From contig CM044321.1 of NCBI GenBank assembly GCA_024291935.2, positions 60,940,985-61,004,984 on the forward strand: a stretch of DNA of 64,000 nt, written 5' to 3'. Position 1 is the first letter of the stretch, and the number at the start of each line of letters is the position of its first letter. A program made the translations under genes and the position numbers. The notes below the pieces were generated by a model, which saw only the letters and a program-made list of their open reading frames with translations, had not been told where the DNA came from and made no database searches. This document shows, piece after piece, positions 1 through 11,214 of the stretch. Source of the DNA: Okapia johnstoni (taxonomy: Eukaryota > Chordata > Mammalia > Artiodactyla > Giraffidae).

Positions 1-424
1 ATTTAAATATTCTTTCATTCCATTCAACAAATGTAAGCCAACATGCCAGGCACCATATCAGGTGCTTTTACATGCATGAGCAACTGTCTACAGCCATGAT
101 CTTAAACAGGGCTGTCACCTTGAGTGGGGGAACTGGACAGGGAATTCTAGTCTTGGCCCTGACCTGAGGGATCCCAAGCCCAGGTTTGGCCATCTCTAAA
201 ATGCAGCAGTCACCTACCTTCTTCCCTCATCAGGTTCCTCTGGTTGTACCTGCTTCCCTTTAAACATCCAAGAAGATTCTTGGATCACCATTCCCTTTGA
301 CAGCTCTTGGATAATTAGCGCTGGGCCATTAGCACAAATGCCTGTGACCCCAAGCTCCGTGCTTGATTGAACAAACAAGCTCTTCTATTCCTTTTTTCTC
401 CCCCTGGAACTGTAAATGTAACTT
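1..424. other. No gene seen; unassigned sequence
   Basis: No open frame or family I recognise. The first 90 bases carry a faint 'gccaggcacc' motif common to the 3' ends of MIR and L2 elements, too short to call. Confidence 0.4.
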
Positions 425-500
425 TATAAAGTGAGAATAGTAATGGCACATATTGCATAAAATTATTTGGAGGATTAAGTTTTAATAGATGAAAGTCCTC
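425..500 (+). repeat. Possible MIR SINE fragment
   Basis: Reads like the middle to 3' part of MIR: a 'gagaatagtaatggcac' core, then 'ggaggattaagt'. Short and diverged. An adjacent opposite-orientation piece follows at 541. Confidence 0.4.
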
Positions 501-540
501 ACAACAGAACAAAAAGATTGTCAATATGTATTTACCATTA

Positions 541-612
541 TTATGACTGTTTAGCATCACCTACGTGCCAGGTTCTAGGCTAAGTGCTCTCCATGTGTTA
601 GCTCAGTTTATC
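541..612 (-). repeat. MIR-like fragment, antisense
   Basis: Contains 'gtgccaggttctaggctaag' and 'gttagctcagtt', the antisense MIR 3' region (usually gtgccaggcactgtgctaag). Diverged by several substitutions, as expected for an old insertion. Confidence 0.45.
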
Positions 613-769
613 ACCAGAAAAATGTATTCCTTTATATTTCTATATTAGTGATCATTGGTGTTTTCCTTTGCAACTGTTTTTATTTTTAATCTTGTATTCT
701 TGTAACTTGTTAACTGATAACAACTTCATACCAACCACATGGACTGGAGTTTTGATTCTTCTTACCCTC

Positions 770-1110
770 TTCTCTCCCAATCTGCCCATTCCCCATCAGA
801 TTGGATGGATTTAAAATCTCTCCTGTATCTTTCATTGATTTTTTTTCCTCCCCACTCTTTCCTGGCCCACAGGACACTGTCATAGCTTCCTAACGGGGTT
901 CCTGTCTGGTCCACTTTTTACACTGCTCCCCAAAGCATCCACCTATAGCATAGTTCTCAATAAAATGCCAGCTACTCGGCCTGGTACTGAAGATCCTTTA
1001 CTTTCTGCTCTTAATCTACCCCTTGGAACCTTCTGGAAGGAGTCCCTTTATGCCCTCTGTTTTATTGTCCTCTACTTTCCCTCTTAAAATTCAGGCTGCT
1101 TCATCTCCCA
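770..1110 (+). repeat. Possible L2 LINE 3' fragment
   Basis: Shows the L2 order 'cttcctaacggggttcctg' (L2 'cctcctaactggtctccctg'), then a pyrimidine-rich stretch. Strongly diverged; assignment by pattern only. Confidence 0.4.
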
Positions 1111-1194
1111 GGTAGGTTCTTCTTGTAAATCATATGAATTCACTTTCCTTGTCAAATATGAAAACATTATATAGAATTCCTCTTTAACCAGCCT

Positions 1195-1445
1195 CCTAGG
1201 CACTCCCAAGCCCTTCTTCTTCCCAGAGACCACCATCGTTCTTGGTCCAAGAGCCCCCTTTGGCTCTTTTTCTATGCATTGACATTCATATATATGCACA
1301 TACAGAGAAGAGAGGGTGATGCTTGTTGTTTTGTGTGTGGGTGTGTCTATGATATAAATAGTATCCAACTGTGCTTATCACTCTGCAACTTGCTTCTCTC
1401 CTCCAACAATATGTCCTGGCAATCTGTCCATCAGGATGCATGTTA
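1195..1445 (-). repeat. Old L1 (L1M-like) fragment, antisense
   Basis: Text around 1224-1250 ('cccagagaccaccatcg') and 1385-1440 ('tgcaacttgcttctctcc', 'aatatgtcctggcaatc') follows the antisense 3' region of mammalian-wide L1M elements. Subfamily not resolved. Confidence 0.45.
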
Positions 1446-1660
1446 AACGCCACCAAGAATTCCCCAAACTTTACAAGATTCCATCATACTGGAAGCACTT
1501 TTTCTGCTGACACTCCTTGGAATCTCTTAAGAAAATTTCTACTTTAGATATGTGTGTAGCAGGATTATGAGTGATTTTTATATTTATAAGTTTTTGTAAT
1601 TTCAAACATTTCAACTATTCCCTCAATGTATATTTAATCAAATAGGTGTTAGGTTAGACA

Positions 1661-1681
1661 CACACACACATACATACACAC
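1661..1681. repeat. (CA)n/(CATA)n simple repeat
   Basis: Short alternating CA tract with CATA units, directly left of a BovB end. Confidence 0.7.
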
Positions 1682-1699
1682 CATCAAAACCATTTTCTT

Positions 1700-1848
1700 T
1701 ATTTTTTTGCTGTTGTTGTTCAGTTGCTCAGTTGTGTCTGACTCTTTGCGACCCCATGGACTGCAGCACACCAGGGTTCCTTGTCCTTCACTATCTCCCA
1801 GAGTTTGCTCAGACTCATGCCCGTTGAGTCGATGATGCCATCCAACCA
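1700..1848 (-). mobile_element. BovB LINE 3' end, severely 5'-truncated
   Basis: Antisense BovB 3' terminus: 'gttgctcagttgtgtctgac', 'accccatggactgcagcac', ending near 'gatgccatccaaccatt'. About 150 bp of a roughly 3.2-kb non-LTR retrotransposon that spread in ruminants; 5' truncation is typical of target-primed insertion. It carries only the last codons of the reverse-transcriptase frame and is inactive. Confidence 0.85.
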
Positions 1849-2425
1849 TTAATTTTATGTTACCCAGAATCCTAACTGTTAATATTGATTTGTCCTCCCA
1901 GTGACCTTGACACTGGGACTGCAGATGCCTTGGAGAGGGAGATGAACATACAGGTCACCCGGCAAATGTGCCACTGGCACATCCTCCAGTCACGCTCAAT
2001 TCTTAGACAGCAACTTCACTACCAGAACACAAGGAGAATGAGTCTCGGATGAAATTCTGCCAAATGGTGCTGTTGTGCTCAACCACACTGGAGCCGACGT
2101 AGAAGGAAAGTGAATGCTTCTACATCTCTTTATCAAGAGTTCCTCTTTATGTGATTACTATTATATTATATAATCATATATGATCTACACTCTACATTAG
2201 GTAGACATATAGCCAATTAATTGTTATAAATGACTAATAATCAAATATTTCATATACAAGCAGATGTTATCTTATGTCATTAGATTAATATCAAGAGTTA
2301 ACAAAAACTCTCCAGTTGAAAAAAATGACTGTACATCACGCCCACCCATGTTGCCCAATCTTTAGGGGAATCACGTCCACCCCCCAAAACCCGTGCGGTA
2401 AGGAAGGCCCCACGTGCGGTCCCAG
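1849..2425. other. No gene seen; unassigned, AT-rich in second half
   Basis: No recognised repeat. 2140-2300 is AT-rich; 2335-2425 is GC-richer with several CpGs (cacgcccacc, cacgtcc, cgtgcgg). Confidence 0.4.
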
Positions 2426-2426
2426 G

Positions 2427-2613
2427 ATTGTGTTGTTGTTTAGCCACTAAGTCATGCCTGACCATTTGCGAGCCCGTGAACTGTAGCTGAAGAAAATGGC
2501 AGCGCACTCCAGTACTCTTGCCTGGGAAATCCCACGGACAGAGGAGCCTGGTGGGCTACAGTCCATGGGGTTGCAGAAAAGCAGGACATGACTTTGTGAC
2601 TAAACAACAAAGA
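2427..2613. mobile_element. Bov-A type SINE pieces in inverted orientation (hairpin)
   Basis: Left arm (about 2430-2486) is an antisense Bov-A 3' end starting 'gttgttgtttagccactaag'. Right arm (about 2500-2613) is sense Bov-A: 'gcactccagtactcttgcc', 'gaggagcctggtgggctac', ending 'gtgactaaacaacaa'. The outer ~55 bases of the two arms pair as an imperfect inverted repeat. Bov-A is a tRNA-derived, BovB-mobilised SINE. Confidence 0.75.
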
Positions 2614-2666
2614 CATCAGCTTCCTTGGAGCCAAGCATCAGCCAATGTGTTAATGATGGCTGTTAA

Positions 2667-2815
2667 CATTAGCTGAATACTTGCTGTGTGCTGTGAACAA
2701 CTGTGTGTTTTATATGCATTACCTTATCCCCATGTTCTAGACGAGATGACTGAGCAGTTAAGCCACAACGCTCAAGTTCAGAGCTGGGATTTGAACTGGG
2801 CTCTGAGCACCCTGC
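2667..2815 (-). repeat. MIR SINE, antisense
   Basis: Order of antisense MIR motifs is kept: 'aatacttgctgtgtgctgtg', 'catgttctagacgagatgac', 'gagcagttaagccac', 'gctgggatttgaactggg'. Diverged, consistent with a pre-placental-radiation insertion. Confidence 0.65.
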
Positions 2816-3297
2816 CTCCACCAGCCTACACATCTGTGCTCTCAGTCTCCGTGGTACTGTGTGAGCCGACAGCACCGCAGGATCTCAGAGTGCATTTGTT
2901 TCTTTGTTTTTCATATAAAAGATGCTACTGCCAGGCTGACATATGAATTTCTCTACTTTTGCTGAGGAAGGAAGAGTGATCCTGCTGAAGTATCTGACTT
3001 TAGAGGGACCAGTGATTACCTTAGAGAAGTGAAAGCTGCTGTGACTCACATTGGAACAGCTGTCCTTCCCACCAAAACAATCCAAGATTGAACAAAGTGC
3101 AGAGTTTTCAACCCAGTGCATAGCCATTTGTTCATTAAAAAAGAAAAGCTTAAATGAATGTATTGTTATGAACTGTCTCAAAATGCATTCACATCTTTGA
3201 TATTAACCCAAATAAATACTAGGTTAATTTCTGGCTTACCTTGCTCGTTGGATGAACTTAGATCATTTAGTTTCTTTGATTCTCTCTATTCTTGTTA
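2816..3297. other. No gene seen; unassigned
   Basis: No recognised family. Short open frames in three frames are not supported by any motif. Confidence 0.4.
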
Positions 3298-3613
3298 CAG
3301 TTGACCCTCTGTATCTGTGGGTTCCGCATCTGTGGATTCGACCAACCAAGGATAGAAAATGTTAAAAGAAAAATCCAGAAACTTCCAACAAGCAAAACTT
3401 GAATTAGCCATGTGCTGGGCAACTATTTACATAGCATTTACATTGTATCAGGTATTACAAGTCATTTAGAGATGATTTAAAGTATATGGGAGGGTGTGGG
3501 TGGGTTATATGCAAATACTACAGAATTTTATATAAAGGACTTGAGCATCCGTGGATTTTGGTATTCATGAGGGGTCCTGGAACAAACACCCCAAGAAAAG
3601 CAGGGAACAACTA
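3298..3613. mobile_element. MER2-like DNA transposon (TcMar-Tigger), non-autonomous
   Basis: Starts 'cagttgaccctctgtatctg' straight after a TA and ends near 'agggaacaacta' straight before a TA, so the terminal inverted repeats and TA target duplication of a Tigger-class element are visible. The internal text ('caaccaaggatagaaaatg', 'acttgagcatccgtggattt') matches MER2 as I remember it. About 316 bp against ~345 bp expected, so nearly complete. No transposase coding capacity. Confidence 0.8.
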
Positions 3614-4332
3614 TATTAATAAAGCAGAGTTGTGACAAGATTATCATCCCGTAAAGAATTCTCTTTTGTTATCTACCCTGCAAATTTGGTTTTTCCCTCT
3701 TTATCAAAGAAGAAACTCAAGTCCATCACACTGCAGTGATAAATGCTGCATTCATTGTTGGGTTTCATGGCGAGTACATTGCAGAATTCCAAAGTTCCAT
3801 ACACCGCAATTTCTGGACTTAAATACTTATTCAGAATTTATTTTGAAATGAGGAAAATTGTGAGAGCTAATGAAAACATCAGTAAATCTTTCACTCCAAG
3901 TATTCATCTGTAAAAGAGCAAGTAATACTTTAAAAGTTAAGAAGGAAATATGTGATGATGTTTCATCACCATATCTGGCCATCAACATGTAGATTTCAGC
4001 CCTTTCCCTTTACATTTCTTCTAATCCAAGGGCTTTTACACGTGCTGCAGTTGAACAGTCCTTCCCTCTCCTTGCTATCATTTCCTGACCCAGGAGCTGG
4101 ACGATGTGAGTTCTATTTCCAGGTCTAGCTCTGTGACCATACGTAGATCACAAAGTCTCAGAGCAATACCTTCCTACCCATCATACAAAACCACAGGCTC
4201 TAACACAACAATGTATGTAGAATAACTCATTTCTTTCCTTACACAGGTTATTCAGTAGAAAAATGTGAGATGCTACAATTAAACGCAGCAGTATTTAGAA
4301 GTTCTAATAGCTATAGAGTAAGAGTTAGTGAG
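3614..4332. other. No gene seen; unassigned unique sequence
   Basis: Moderately AT-rich. A 61-codon frame at 3666-3851 has no recognisable motif and no coding signature. Confidence 0.4.
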
Positions 4333-4471
4333 GGGACTTCCCTGGTGGTCCAGTGGTTAAGACTGTGTCTAATACAAAGAGAGCTGGTTTGCCTCCCCGA
4401 TCAGGGAACTAAGATCCCACGTGCTGTGTGATGAGGCCAAAAAATAAGCAAACTTTAAAAAATAAAAATAA
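4333..4471 (+). mobile_element. CHR-2 type SINE
   Basis: tRNA-derived cetartiodactyl SINE: starts 'ggggacttccctggtggtcc', has 'gggaactaagatcccacgtg', and ends in an A-rich tail. Flanked by a near-perfect direct repeat, agttagtgag (4323-4332) and agttaatgag (4472-4481), the TSD. Confidence 0.88.
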
Positions 4472-4624
4472 AGTTAATGAGTAAATGGTTGAACAGGAGA
4501 AACATGTGAGGTATTACTTTATTTTCCCAAAGTTATCTATTTTATCCACATGATAACAAGATCAACCATGTAGGAAGGTGGTACATGCATAAATTTCCTT
4601 TTTTTTTTTTTAACAGCTTTTAAG

Positions 4625-4960
4625 AGGTAAGAAAACATTTACTGAAACGTATGCATCTGGTGACAATTTTCACCACACATTTTATGATGAAAATTGTCAT
4701 ACAGAAATACTGGAAGAATTTCCTAAGAATACCCATAAACCTGCCGCCTAGATTCTACCATTAGCAGTCTCCTCTACCTGCTGTACTGTGACTCTCCCTG
4801 TCTAGCTAGCCTCCCATCCAGTCCTGAATCCGCCTTATTTCAGGGATATAGTTCACGGTAACTTGCAGACGTCGGTAAACTTTCCCCTAACTGCACACAT
4901 ACCGTCAACTAGTGCTGAGCATCTACTTTCAGGATTTTTTTCTCTAGATGTGAATGGGGT
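4625..4960 (-). repeat. Possible old L1M fragment, antisense
   Basis: Motifs 'acccataaacctgccgcc', 'tagattctaccattagcag' and 'aacttgcagacgtcggtaaa' resemble the antisense 3'UTR of old L1M elements. A poly-T run at about 4600-4611 precedes it. Confidence 0.4.
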
Positions 4961-5772
4961 CTAATTTAATGTCCTAAAAATCAGGGCATAGTATGATTTT
5001 TCTTTTTTCTCTTGCTATGAGGCAGTGAAACCCTCTTTTCAAGCTACATCTCACACAGAAGCTGACGTATGAAACAGATCCCTGCAGAGATTCTCTGGAT
5101 AAAGCAGGGATGGGGACCTGAGCCCTCCTCACTCCCTAGGGTCCCCCTGAAGGGCCTCAGAATGCCCCAGGTGCTGTGGATTAGGAAACATGGGCAAATT
5201 CCCGAACCCCATGAAGCTCAGCTGGACTGTCCACAAAACAGGGCTTTGGCAATAACTTTTTTTCCTCAGGTTCTTTACAAATTTCTCTCCCCTGTCATTC
5301 AGTGATGCTAAAGTATCGAAAACTTCAAAGACATTCCCTTTCCCAAACCTTCAGCAGAATGCTTTCTCTTGTTTTTAATTAGCTCAGTGCAAGAAGCCTC
5401 ATTCAAGACTGTGAATCTGGATGTCTGAAGCAGAAACTGCAGTTGGAAAGGCTGCCTGTGGAATGGAAGAAAACTGGAAAAACAAGAGCCCGATCTAGGT
5501 GGATGTCTAAATACATTATCCTGCACATGTGCGGCGAGCGTGTGCACAAGGTGTGCCGGCCACACTGTCCATCTCCCATGGCTTCTGCCCAGTCACCTCT
5601 CAGGAATTCCAGCATTGTGCTGTGAAGCCAAACTGGCAGATTTATGTTCTCCTGGTTCCTCCTGAGACACAATGCTCTTGTGTGCCGGCAGGAGCAGGCT
5701 GGGGGCAGGGGGAGGGGGGAGCTGAGGCTACGGCAGTTTGGACCAGAATCCCATCAGCCAGAGTATAAGTGT
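4961..5772. other. No gene seen; unassigned, overlapping short frames at 5400-5770
   Basis: 5403-5768 holds overlapping open frames on both strands, which reflects low stop density rather than coding. No domain, start context or splice pattern supports a gene. A few CpGs near 5527-5560. Confidence 0.4.
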
Positions 5773-6096
5773 GCCCTTTGGACTGCAAGGAGATCCAACC
5801 AGTCAAATTAAAGGATATCAGTCCTGAATATTCATTGGAAGGACTGATGCTGAAGCTGAAACTCCAATACTTTGGCTACCTGATGTGAAGAACTGACTCA
5901 TTGCTGGGAAAGATTGAAGGCAGGGGGAGAAGGGGACAACAGAGGATGAGATGGCTGGATGGCATCACCAACTCAATGGACATGAGTTTGAGTAAATTCT
6001 GGGAGTTGGTGATGGACAGGGAGGCCTGGTATGCTGCAGTCCATGGGGTCACAAAGAGTCGGACACGACTGAGCAACTGAAGTGAACTGCACTGAG
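5773..6096 (+). mobile_element. BovB LINE 3' end
   Basis: Sense BovB from 'cctttggactgcaaggagat' through 'gatgctgaagctgaaactcc', 'gagatggctggatggcatca', to 'gacacgactgagcaactga'. It covers the C-terminal reverse-transcriptase codons and short 3'UTR (~325 bp). A deletion is visible near 5905, where the text between 'gactcattg' and 'ctgggaaag' is missing, so the frame is broken. Confidence 0.9.
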
Positions 6097-6278
6097 GATT
6101 AGGACAAGCGTCAGAGCCATGGAAAGACCACACCAATTCCCCAGATCTGGGGCAAGAGAGTGGGTCTGAGAAATGGGGAGAAGCCAGGACTGGGCTGGGG
6201 ACTGAGTTGCAAAGCAGAGCTACAGAGTGAGTCCAGGTCTGTGCTGCGAGAGGCCTTGGCCACCCAGAGGTCATTCTT

Positions 6279-6483
6279 GAGTGAGTGAGTGAGTGAAAGT
6301 CGCTCAGTCGTGTCCGACTCTTTGCAACCCCATGGACTATACAGTCCATGGAATTCTCCAGGTCAGAATACTGAATTGGGTAGCCTTTCCCTTCTTCAGG
6401 GCATCTTCCCAACCCAGGGATCGAATCCAGGTCTCCCACATTGCAGGCCAATTCTTTACCAGCTGGGCCACAGGGTAAGCCCA
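6279..6483 (-). mobile_element. Bov-tA SINE with perfect TSD
   Basis: Antisense Bov-tA: 'gaaagtcgctcagtcgtgtc' at the tail side and 'gccacagggtaagccc' at the head side. Flanked by the perfect 11-bp repeat aggtcattctt (6268-6278 and 6484-6494). A (GTGA)n tract sits at its tail. Confidence 0.95.
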
Positions 6484-6611
6484 AGGTCATTCTTACTGTT
6501 TATTAAATTCTGTGCTATAGTCTCTGTGAGGACAGGACTCTGTCTACATGGATTCTATGTCCAGGCTCTAGAAAAGTGAATGGTAGGTAGGAGATAAATA
6601 CTCAGGACATT

Positions 6612-6744
6612 TTTTTTTTAATTTTACAATTAACTAGTGTATTTACTTTTTGCTATACTAGGTCTTGGTTGCTGTGTGCAGGCTTTCTCTAGTTGTGGTT
6701 GCCAGCAAAGGCTGTTCTTCATTGTGGTATGCATAAAAAATTTT
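6612..6744 (-). mobile_element. CHR-1 SINE tail portion, antisense
   Basis: Contains 'tgctgtgtgcaggctttctc', 'tagttgtggttgcc' and 'ctgttcttcattgtggtatg', the 3' half of antisense CHR-1. It stops where the next CHR element begins. Confidence 0.7.
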
Positions 6745-6925
6745 TTTATGTGGACCATTTTTAAAGTCTATTGAATTAGTTTGCAATACTGCTTCTGTTG
6801 TTTATGTTTTGGGGGGGGGGCTGGCTGCAAGGTATGTGGGATTTTAGCTCCTCTACCAGGGATTGAACCAGCACCCCCTGCAACAGAAGGTGAAATCTTC
6901 ACCGCTGGACCACCAGGGAAGTCCC
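6745..6925 (-). mobile_element. CHR-2A SINE, antisense
   Basis: Tail side 'atgtggaccatttttaaagt', then 'caatactgcttctgttg', a G10 run, and the head 'ccaccagggaagtccc'. Abuts a CHR-1 fragment in the same orientation, so it may have inserted into it. Confidence 0.85.
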
Positions 6926-7964
6926 TCAGCAAATGTTTATTGAAGGAAAAAAGAAAAAGGAAGACACAGGGAAAGGAATGGAGGAAAGAAAGAGAGAAGG
7001 TGGGATGACGGGTTTCCCTGAGTTCCAGGAGCGTTGGGACAGGCATCCATGCCATGATCACCAGCACAACTAGATCACAGTAGAGAACTTAAATCTAACC
7101 TCACCGCCAATAACCTCTGTTTTCAACATTTTGACAATGAATCACAGTTTAAAAATATGCTTTAACTTGTGACCCAGTACATACAAATACACACACAGTA
7201 ACAAAGTCTCTTAAAATGTGATGCATTCTAATAATTTCCAACTCAACCCATCCCATTTCATTCCAGCATACTGACTTGTAGCCTACAGACTGAACAACCT
7301 TAGTTCCAATACCTTTGATCTTTTCTGGGACATTATTCTTGCAATGAGAACTTTGCTTCCAAAATTCTTAATCTTTCTCTCCTAGATGGAAGTTAATCCT
7401 CTTCCTGTAGACGTATCAGGTTTATTCTGTTTTATAAGAAGCAGAAACTGTTCTTCACTTGACTTTGCTCCCTTGCTTGTGACAGCTCTTATTTAAAAGG
7501 ATTCCTTTAAAAAAATGATTTATACCCACTGCTTCTTTCCTCAGCAGGCTTACCATCCTTAACCCCCTCAACAAGCCATCTCCCTCCATCACTTCCTCTC
7601 AAAGGATCCTAAGGACCTTTGACCCTGCAGATTCACAGCTGCTTTTCTCTTCTGCCTCCTTATTTTTCTCCTTCTCTTTTTCTTTTCAGTTCTGCTCTTC
7701 TTGACTATGGATACTTTTGAATCTTGTTCTCTTAACGAGGACTCCTTTCTTGATTTATTCGTGAATTTATTTATTCATTTGACTAGTCATTCAAAATCGG
7801 TGAAAGAACATTTCGATGAGTAAAACATGGGTCTGTGTGCTGAGGGGAGAAGAAAGATTAAGAAGATGCATGGTTTCTATTCTTGAGCACCTTGGAGTGT
7901 AGAGAAGAACTTGGATTTACACAGCTAACTGCTTGCACTAGGGGTTAGAGGGCTACTTGAATGG
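6926..7964. other. No gene seen; purine-rich start then unassigned
   Basis: 6940-7000 is a GA-rich low-complexity tract. The rest is unassigned; 7740-7900 carries weak MIR/L2-like wording too diverged to name. Confidence 0.4.
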
Positions 7965-8150
7965 TGAAATATGGCTAAAAACTTAGGCATCAGAGCTCAA
8001 CAGATCTGGAATCCATTTTGGCTCTGCCAGTTTCTGGCCCTCTGATCTGGAGAAAATTAACTCACTTGTCTAAACATCAGGTTCCTCTTATGTCAAATGG
8101 TGATTGATATTCATGGTACCTCCCCTGGAAGTGTTATGAGGGTTATATTA
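7965..8150 (+). repeat. MIR SINE
   Basis: Sense MIR order: 'ggcatcagagctcaacagat', 'ggctctgccagtttctgg', 'ccctggaagtgttatgaggg'. An opposite-orientation MIR copy follows at once. Confidence 0.6.
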
Positions 8151-8290
8151 TCTCAGTGAATTCTTATGTGATTTCTCTGAGGTGGGTACTATCATTTGTC
8201 CCATTCTACAGATGAGGAAACTAAGGCTTAGCAAGGCCATACTGTCCTTAAGTGACAGACCTTCTGACTTGAGAATCTGTGATCCCAATA
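8151..8290 (-). repeat. MIR SINE, antisense
   Basis: 'ctgaggtgggtactatcatt', 'ccattctacagatgaggaaa', 'ctaaggcttagcaaggcc' follow antisense MIR. With the sense copy just upstream it forms a head-on pair of old SINEs. Confidence 0.65.
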
Positions 8291-8507
8291 CAAAGAAACC
8301 TTACTTCTCTGGGTGTCCTAGAGTCTTTCATGATTCAAGACTAGAACCTAGTCTCATCTGTATTTGCAGAGATCATCAGACTCTCAACAGGCTGATTGAT
8401 AAGTTAGGAGACCACTTTATTAGTTTACTGCTCAAGAGATGAAACTGTGCCTCTGTACAGGATACTTCTTCCTGTACAGATAATGAGGACATCATAATAG
8501 AATAATG

Positions 8508-8880
8508 ATAACTACCATTGATGTAGGGTATGCTGTGTGCTAGGCAGTTTACACATAGGACTTACTCTGACTCACAACACTCTGGAGTGATGTTATTAGC
8601 TCAGTTGTACTGATGGCAAGACCAAGACATTATTATTATCATTTTGTTTAGAAATGAGTTATTTATTGCTGAGCAGGCAGACGAACACATTATTGAGTGA
8701 TAAAAACTCAATTCATTTTAGTAGCTACTGCTGTTATTATTACTATTATTATTACTAACAATATCAACAGTAGATGATGTTAAGAAATTTGCCCAGTAGT
8801 TCCTGCTGGTAAATATTAGAGATGAAAATAAGCTCAGGTCTATCTGATTTCAGAGATGATATTTCTCATTATTCAACCTT
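8508..8880 (-). repeat. MIR SINE, antisense, interrupted
   Basis: Left part (8508-8635): 'gtgtgctaggcagtttacac'. Right part (about 8770-8870): 'aagaaatttgcccagtag', 'ctcaggtctatctgattt'. The intervening ~125 bp of AT-rich sequence with ATT repeats does not belong to MIR and splits it. Confidence 0.5.
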
Positions 8881-9723
8881 ACAAATGAACAGCTTTAGAC
8901 AAAGGTGACCAAGTGTCCCTAGAGAATATTTCCATCCCATCTCAATTGCTTCTATCCCAGAGGACAGAGCCTAGCAAGGAACAAAGTTTGGTCACAGTCT
9001 GATTCTTTGGACGGTTGCAAGTAAAGATGAGTGGCATGGTCTTGATTGATACCTTTTTCAACCAACTACACAAATCTCTACTCCCTGATGTCTGTCAGAT
9101 TACACTTGATTGAGTGGATTGTAGCTTTCTTTACAATGGTTGAATCTAAATATTTTCTTTGGTGAACTATCTCCACCTGGTCTTTGGTGAACGATCTACA
9201 CTAGCTAGGACAAGATTCAGGTTATATGGTACCTATGGGGTCTGGAAGGAGTTCTTTTGTGGAGAGAATCTTTCTGAGCCAGGATTCCCTCTTCGGGGGT
9301 GGTGGGATATTTGAGGAGCCCTTCCATGTATTGAGAGGCTTCATGGTGGAAAAGTGTAAAAAGCTTCCCAACTGATTTTGAGGAATTTGGGCTTCTGTGG
9401 TGAGTGGGAAGATGGGAAGGAGTGAGATAGAAAACACTGAAGTTGGAGGTTAGGTAACTGGAAGAGTGGTGGCAAAATGGCAGAAACGGAAAATAAGGAA
9501 GAGAAACAGTTTCGAGTTCTTTCTTTTTACGGGATAGGCAGTTGAGATGGAGATCAGGGTAGACTTGAGTACAAAATCAAGAAGATGAATTCAACTTCAG
9601 GCAATTTAGGACATGTAGCGTGGCTATAATAAGTAAACTTGTTTTACCTGATGTGTTTTCATAGCTTTCCATTTCTGTTCAAATAGGCCAACTTGATTTT
9701 CACAGTTAAAAATATTTGGCTAA
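8881..9723. other. No gene seen; unassigned
   Basis: No recognised repeat and no supported frame. A 71-codon minus-strand frame at 9222-9437 lacks any motif. Confidence 0.4.
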
Positions 9724-9736
9724 GTAAAGTCATATG

Positions 9737-9950
9737 AAAATGAAAGTGTCAGTCATTCAGTTGTGTCTGACTCTCTTCAACTCCATGGACTGTAGCCTGT
9801 CAGGTTCTTCTGTCTATGGGATTCCCCATGCAAGAATACTGAAGTGGGCTGCTATTTCCTTCTCCAGGGGATCTTACAGACCCAGAGATCGAACCCAGGC
9901 CTCCTGTATTGCAGGCAGATTCTTTACTGTCTGAGCCATCAGGGAAGGCT
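9737..9950 (-). mobile_element. Bov-tA SINE
   Basis: Antisense Bov-tA from 'tgaaagtgtcagtcattcag' to 'ctgagccatcagggaaggct'. Flanked by an imperfect TSD, gtaaagtcatatg (9724-9736) and gtaaagtctatatg (9951-9964). More diverged than many copies here. Confidence 0.92.
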
Positions 9951-9964
9951 GTAAAGTCTATATG

Positions 9965-11008
9965 TATGTTCATACCCATAAGATTTTATACTAAGGAACA
10001 GAGTTATATATTCATGCACAAATCTATAAATATTTACCCAAAAGCCTTTAAAATATGATGCAAGATTTACAGATACGAGAAGAGAAAATTGGGAAGCAGA
10101 GGAAAATGGACTTAAAAAATTTCAGCTAACCACAGATAAAAAAGAAAAAAATGCATTGAAAATGTAAAAATATTATGAATGCATTTGACAATTATTTCTG
10201 GAGCAACAAAACAAACCATTGCAATATTTTTTAGTTCAGTAACATGACTGAATTTTGGCATAGGTACATTTGGCAGGTGGGAGTGTAAATCTGTTTACAA
10301 TGATTTTCTACAAGACGTCAGTAATCCAATAGGATTCATGGCTGTAAGAAGCAAGTCTGATGGGTTTAAGAGAAGTCATGAGCTAGTTGGACATAAAATC
10401 AAGTCCATGAGTGAAAACAAAATGGAAAGCTCTTTAGTTATCAGAGTCTGTGTTTCAATCACTGTAACACACCACGACCAACACAACCAACAACAAGAGA
10501 CACAAAACAAATCCAACCAACCATTTTTGGAGCAGCTTTTGAATCACAAGGTTCTCAAAACTCCTGGGTGTGTGGAACCGTGGAGAATGAAATGGAGACG
10601 GATGCTTTGATTTGGAGTGATGTGTGTGTGCAGAGGGTAATCCAAGGATGGGTGTGAGGACAAGAAGAAGAAAGGAGAAGAGGGCCGAGGGTAGAGTCGT
10701 GGGACGTGCTCTCATCTCAGAGATGGGAGAGGGAGAATGAAGACCTGGGGCACTTAGAGAGGGGGAAGAAATGAGAAGGTGCAGTCCCGAAGAAGACAAG
10801 AATCCTCCAGCTTCATCAGGAGAGGCGTTTGACAGTGTTGAAAAGCGAGGAGGATCACAGAGATGAGGTCTGAAAACACATGGTTGGGTGTGGCTATTGG
10901 GGGCCATCGGGGCACAGCTACGGAGATCAGTGAGGATGGGGGAAGTCAGGTTGCCAGGGGTTAGATGAGGAGAAGGTGAGGAGGAGGGATCCTAAGAAAC
11001 TGATGTTT
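9965..11008. other. No gene seen; unassigned
   Basis: 10070-10330 is AT-rich. 10560-11000 is purine-rich, which explains a 150-codon minus-strand frame (10455-10907) with Ser/Pro/Leu-rich low-complexity composition and no domain. Confidence 0.4.
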
Positions 11009-11178
11009 GGGACTTCAGTGGTGGTCCAGTGGCTAAGACTGAGCTCCTGATACAGAGGGCTAGGGTTCGATCCCTGGTCAGGGGACTAGATCTCACATGC
11101 TGCAATGAAGATCAAGGTTCCATGTGCTGCAATTAAGACTTGGTGCAGTCAAATAAATAAATATGAAAAAAAGAAATT
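11009..11178 (+). mobile_element. CHR-1 SINE
   Basis: Starts 'gggacttcagtggtggtcc', has the tRNA-like B-box region 'gggttcgatccctgg', the CHR-1 internal part 'gttccatgtgctgcaattaa', and an AAATAAATA tail. Confidence 0.85.
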
Positions 11179-11188
11179 AATTGTGAAG

Positions 11189-11214
11189 GAGGAGAGGAGA
11201 GAGAGAGAGAGAGA
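11189..11214. repeat. (GA)n simple repeat ending in (GT)n
   Basis: Uninterrupted GA dinucleotides switching to a few GT units, just after the tail of a CHR-1 SINE, a usual place for microsatellites to arise. Confidence 0.8.

Noticed and set aside
5876..6490. 204-codon minus-strand open frame
   Set aside because: It crosses a BovB end and an inverted Bov-tA; its peptide is translated retroposon sequence.
10455..10907. 150-codon Ser/Pro/Leu-rich minus-strand frame
   Set aside because: Antisense of a purine-rich tract; low-complexity composition explains it.
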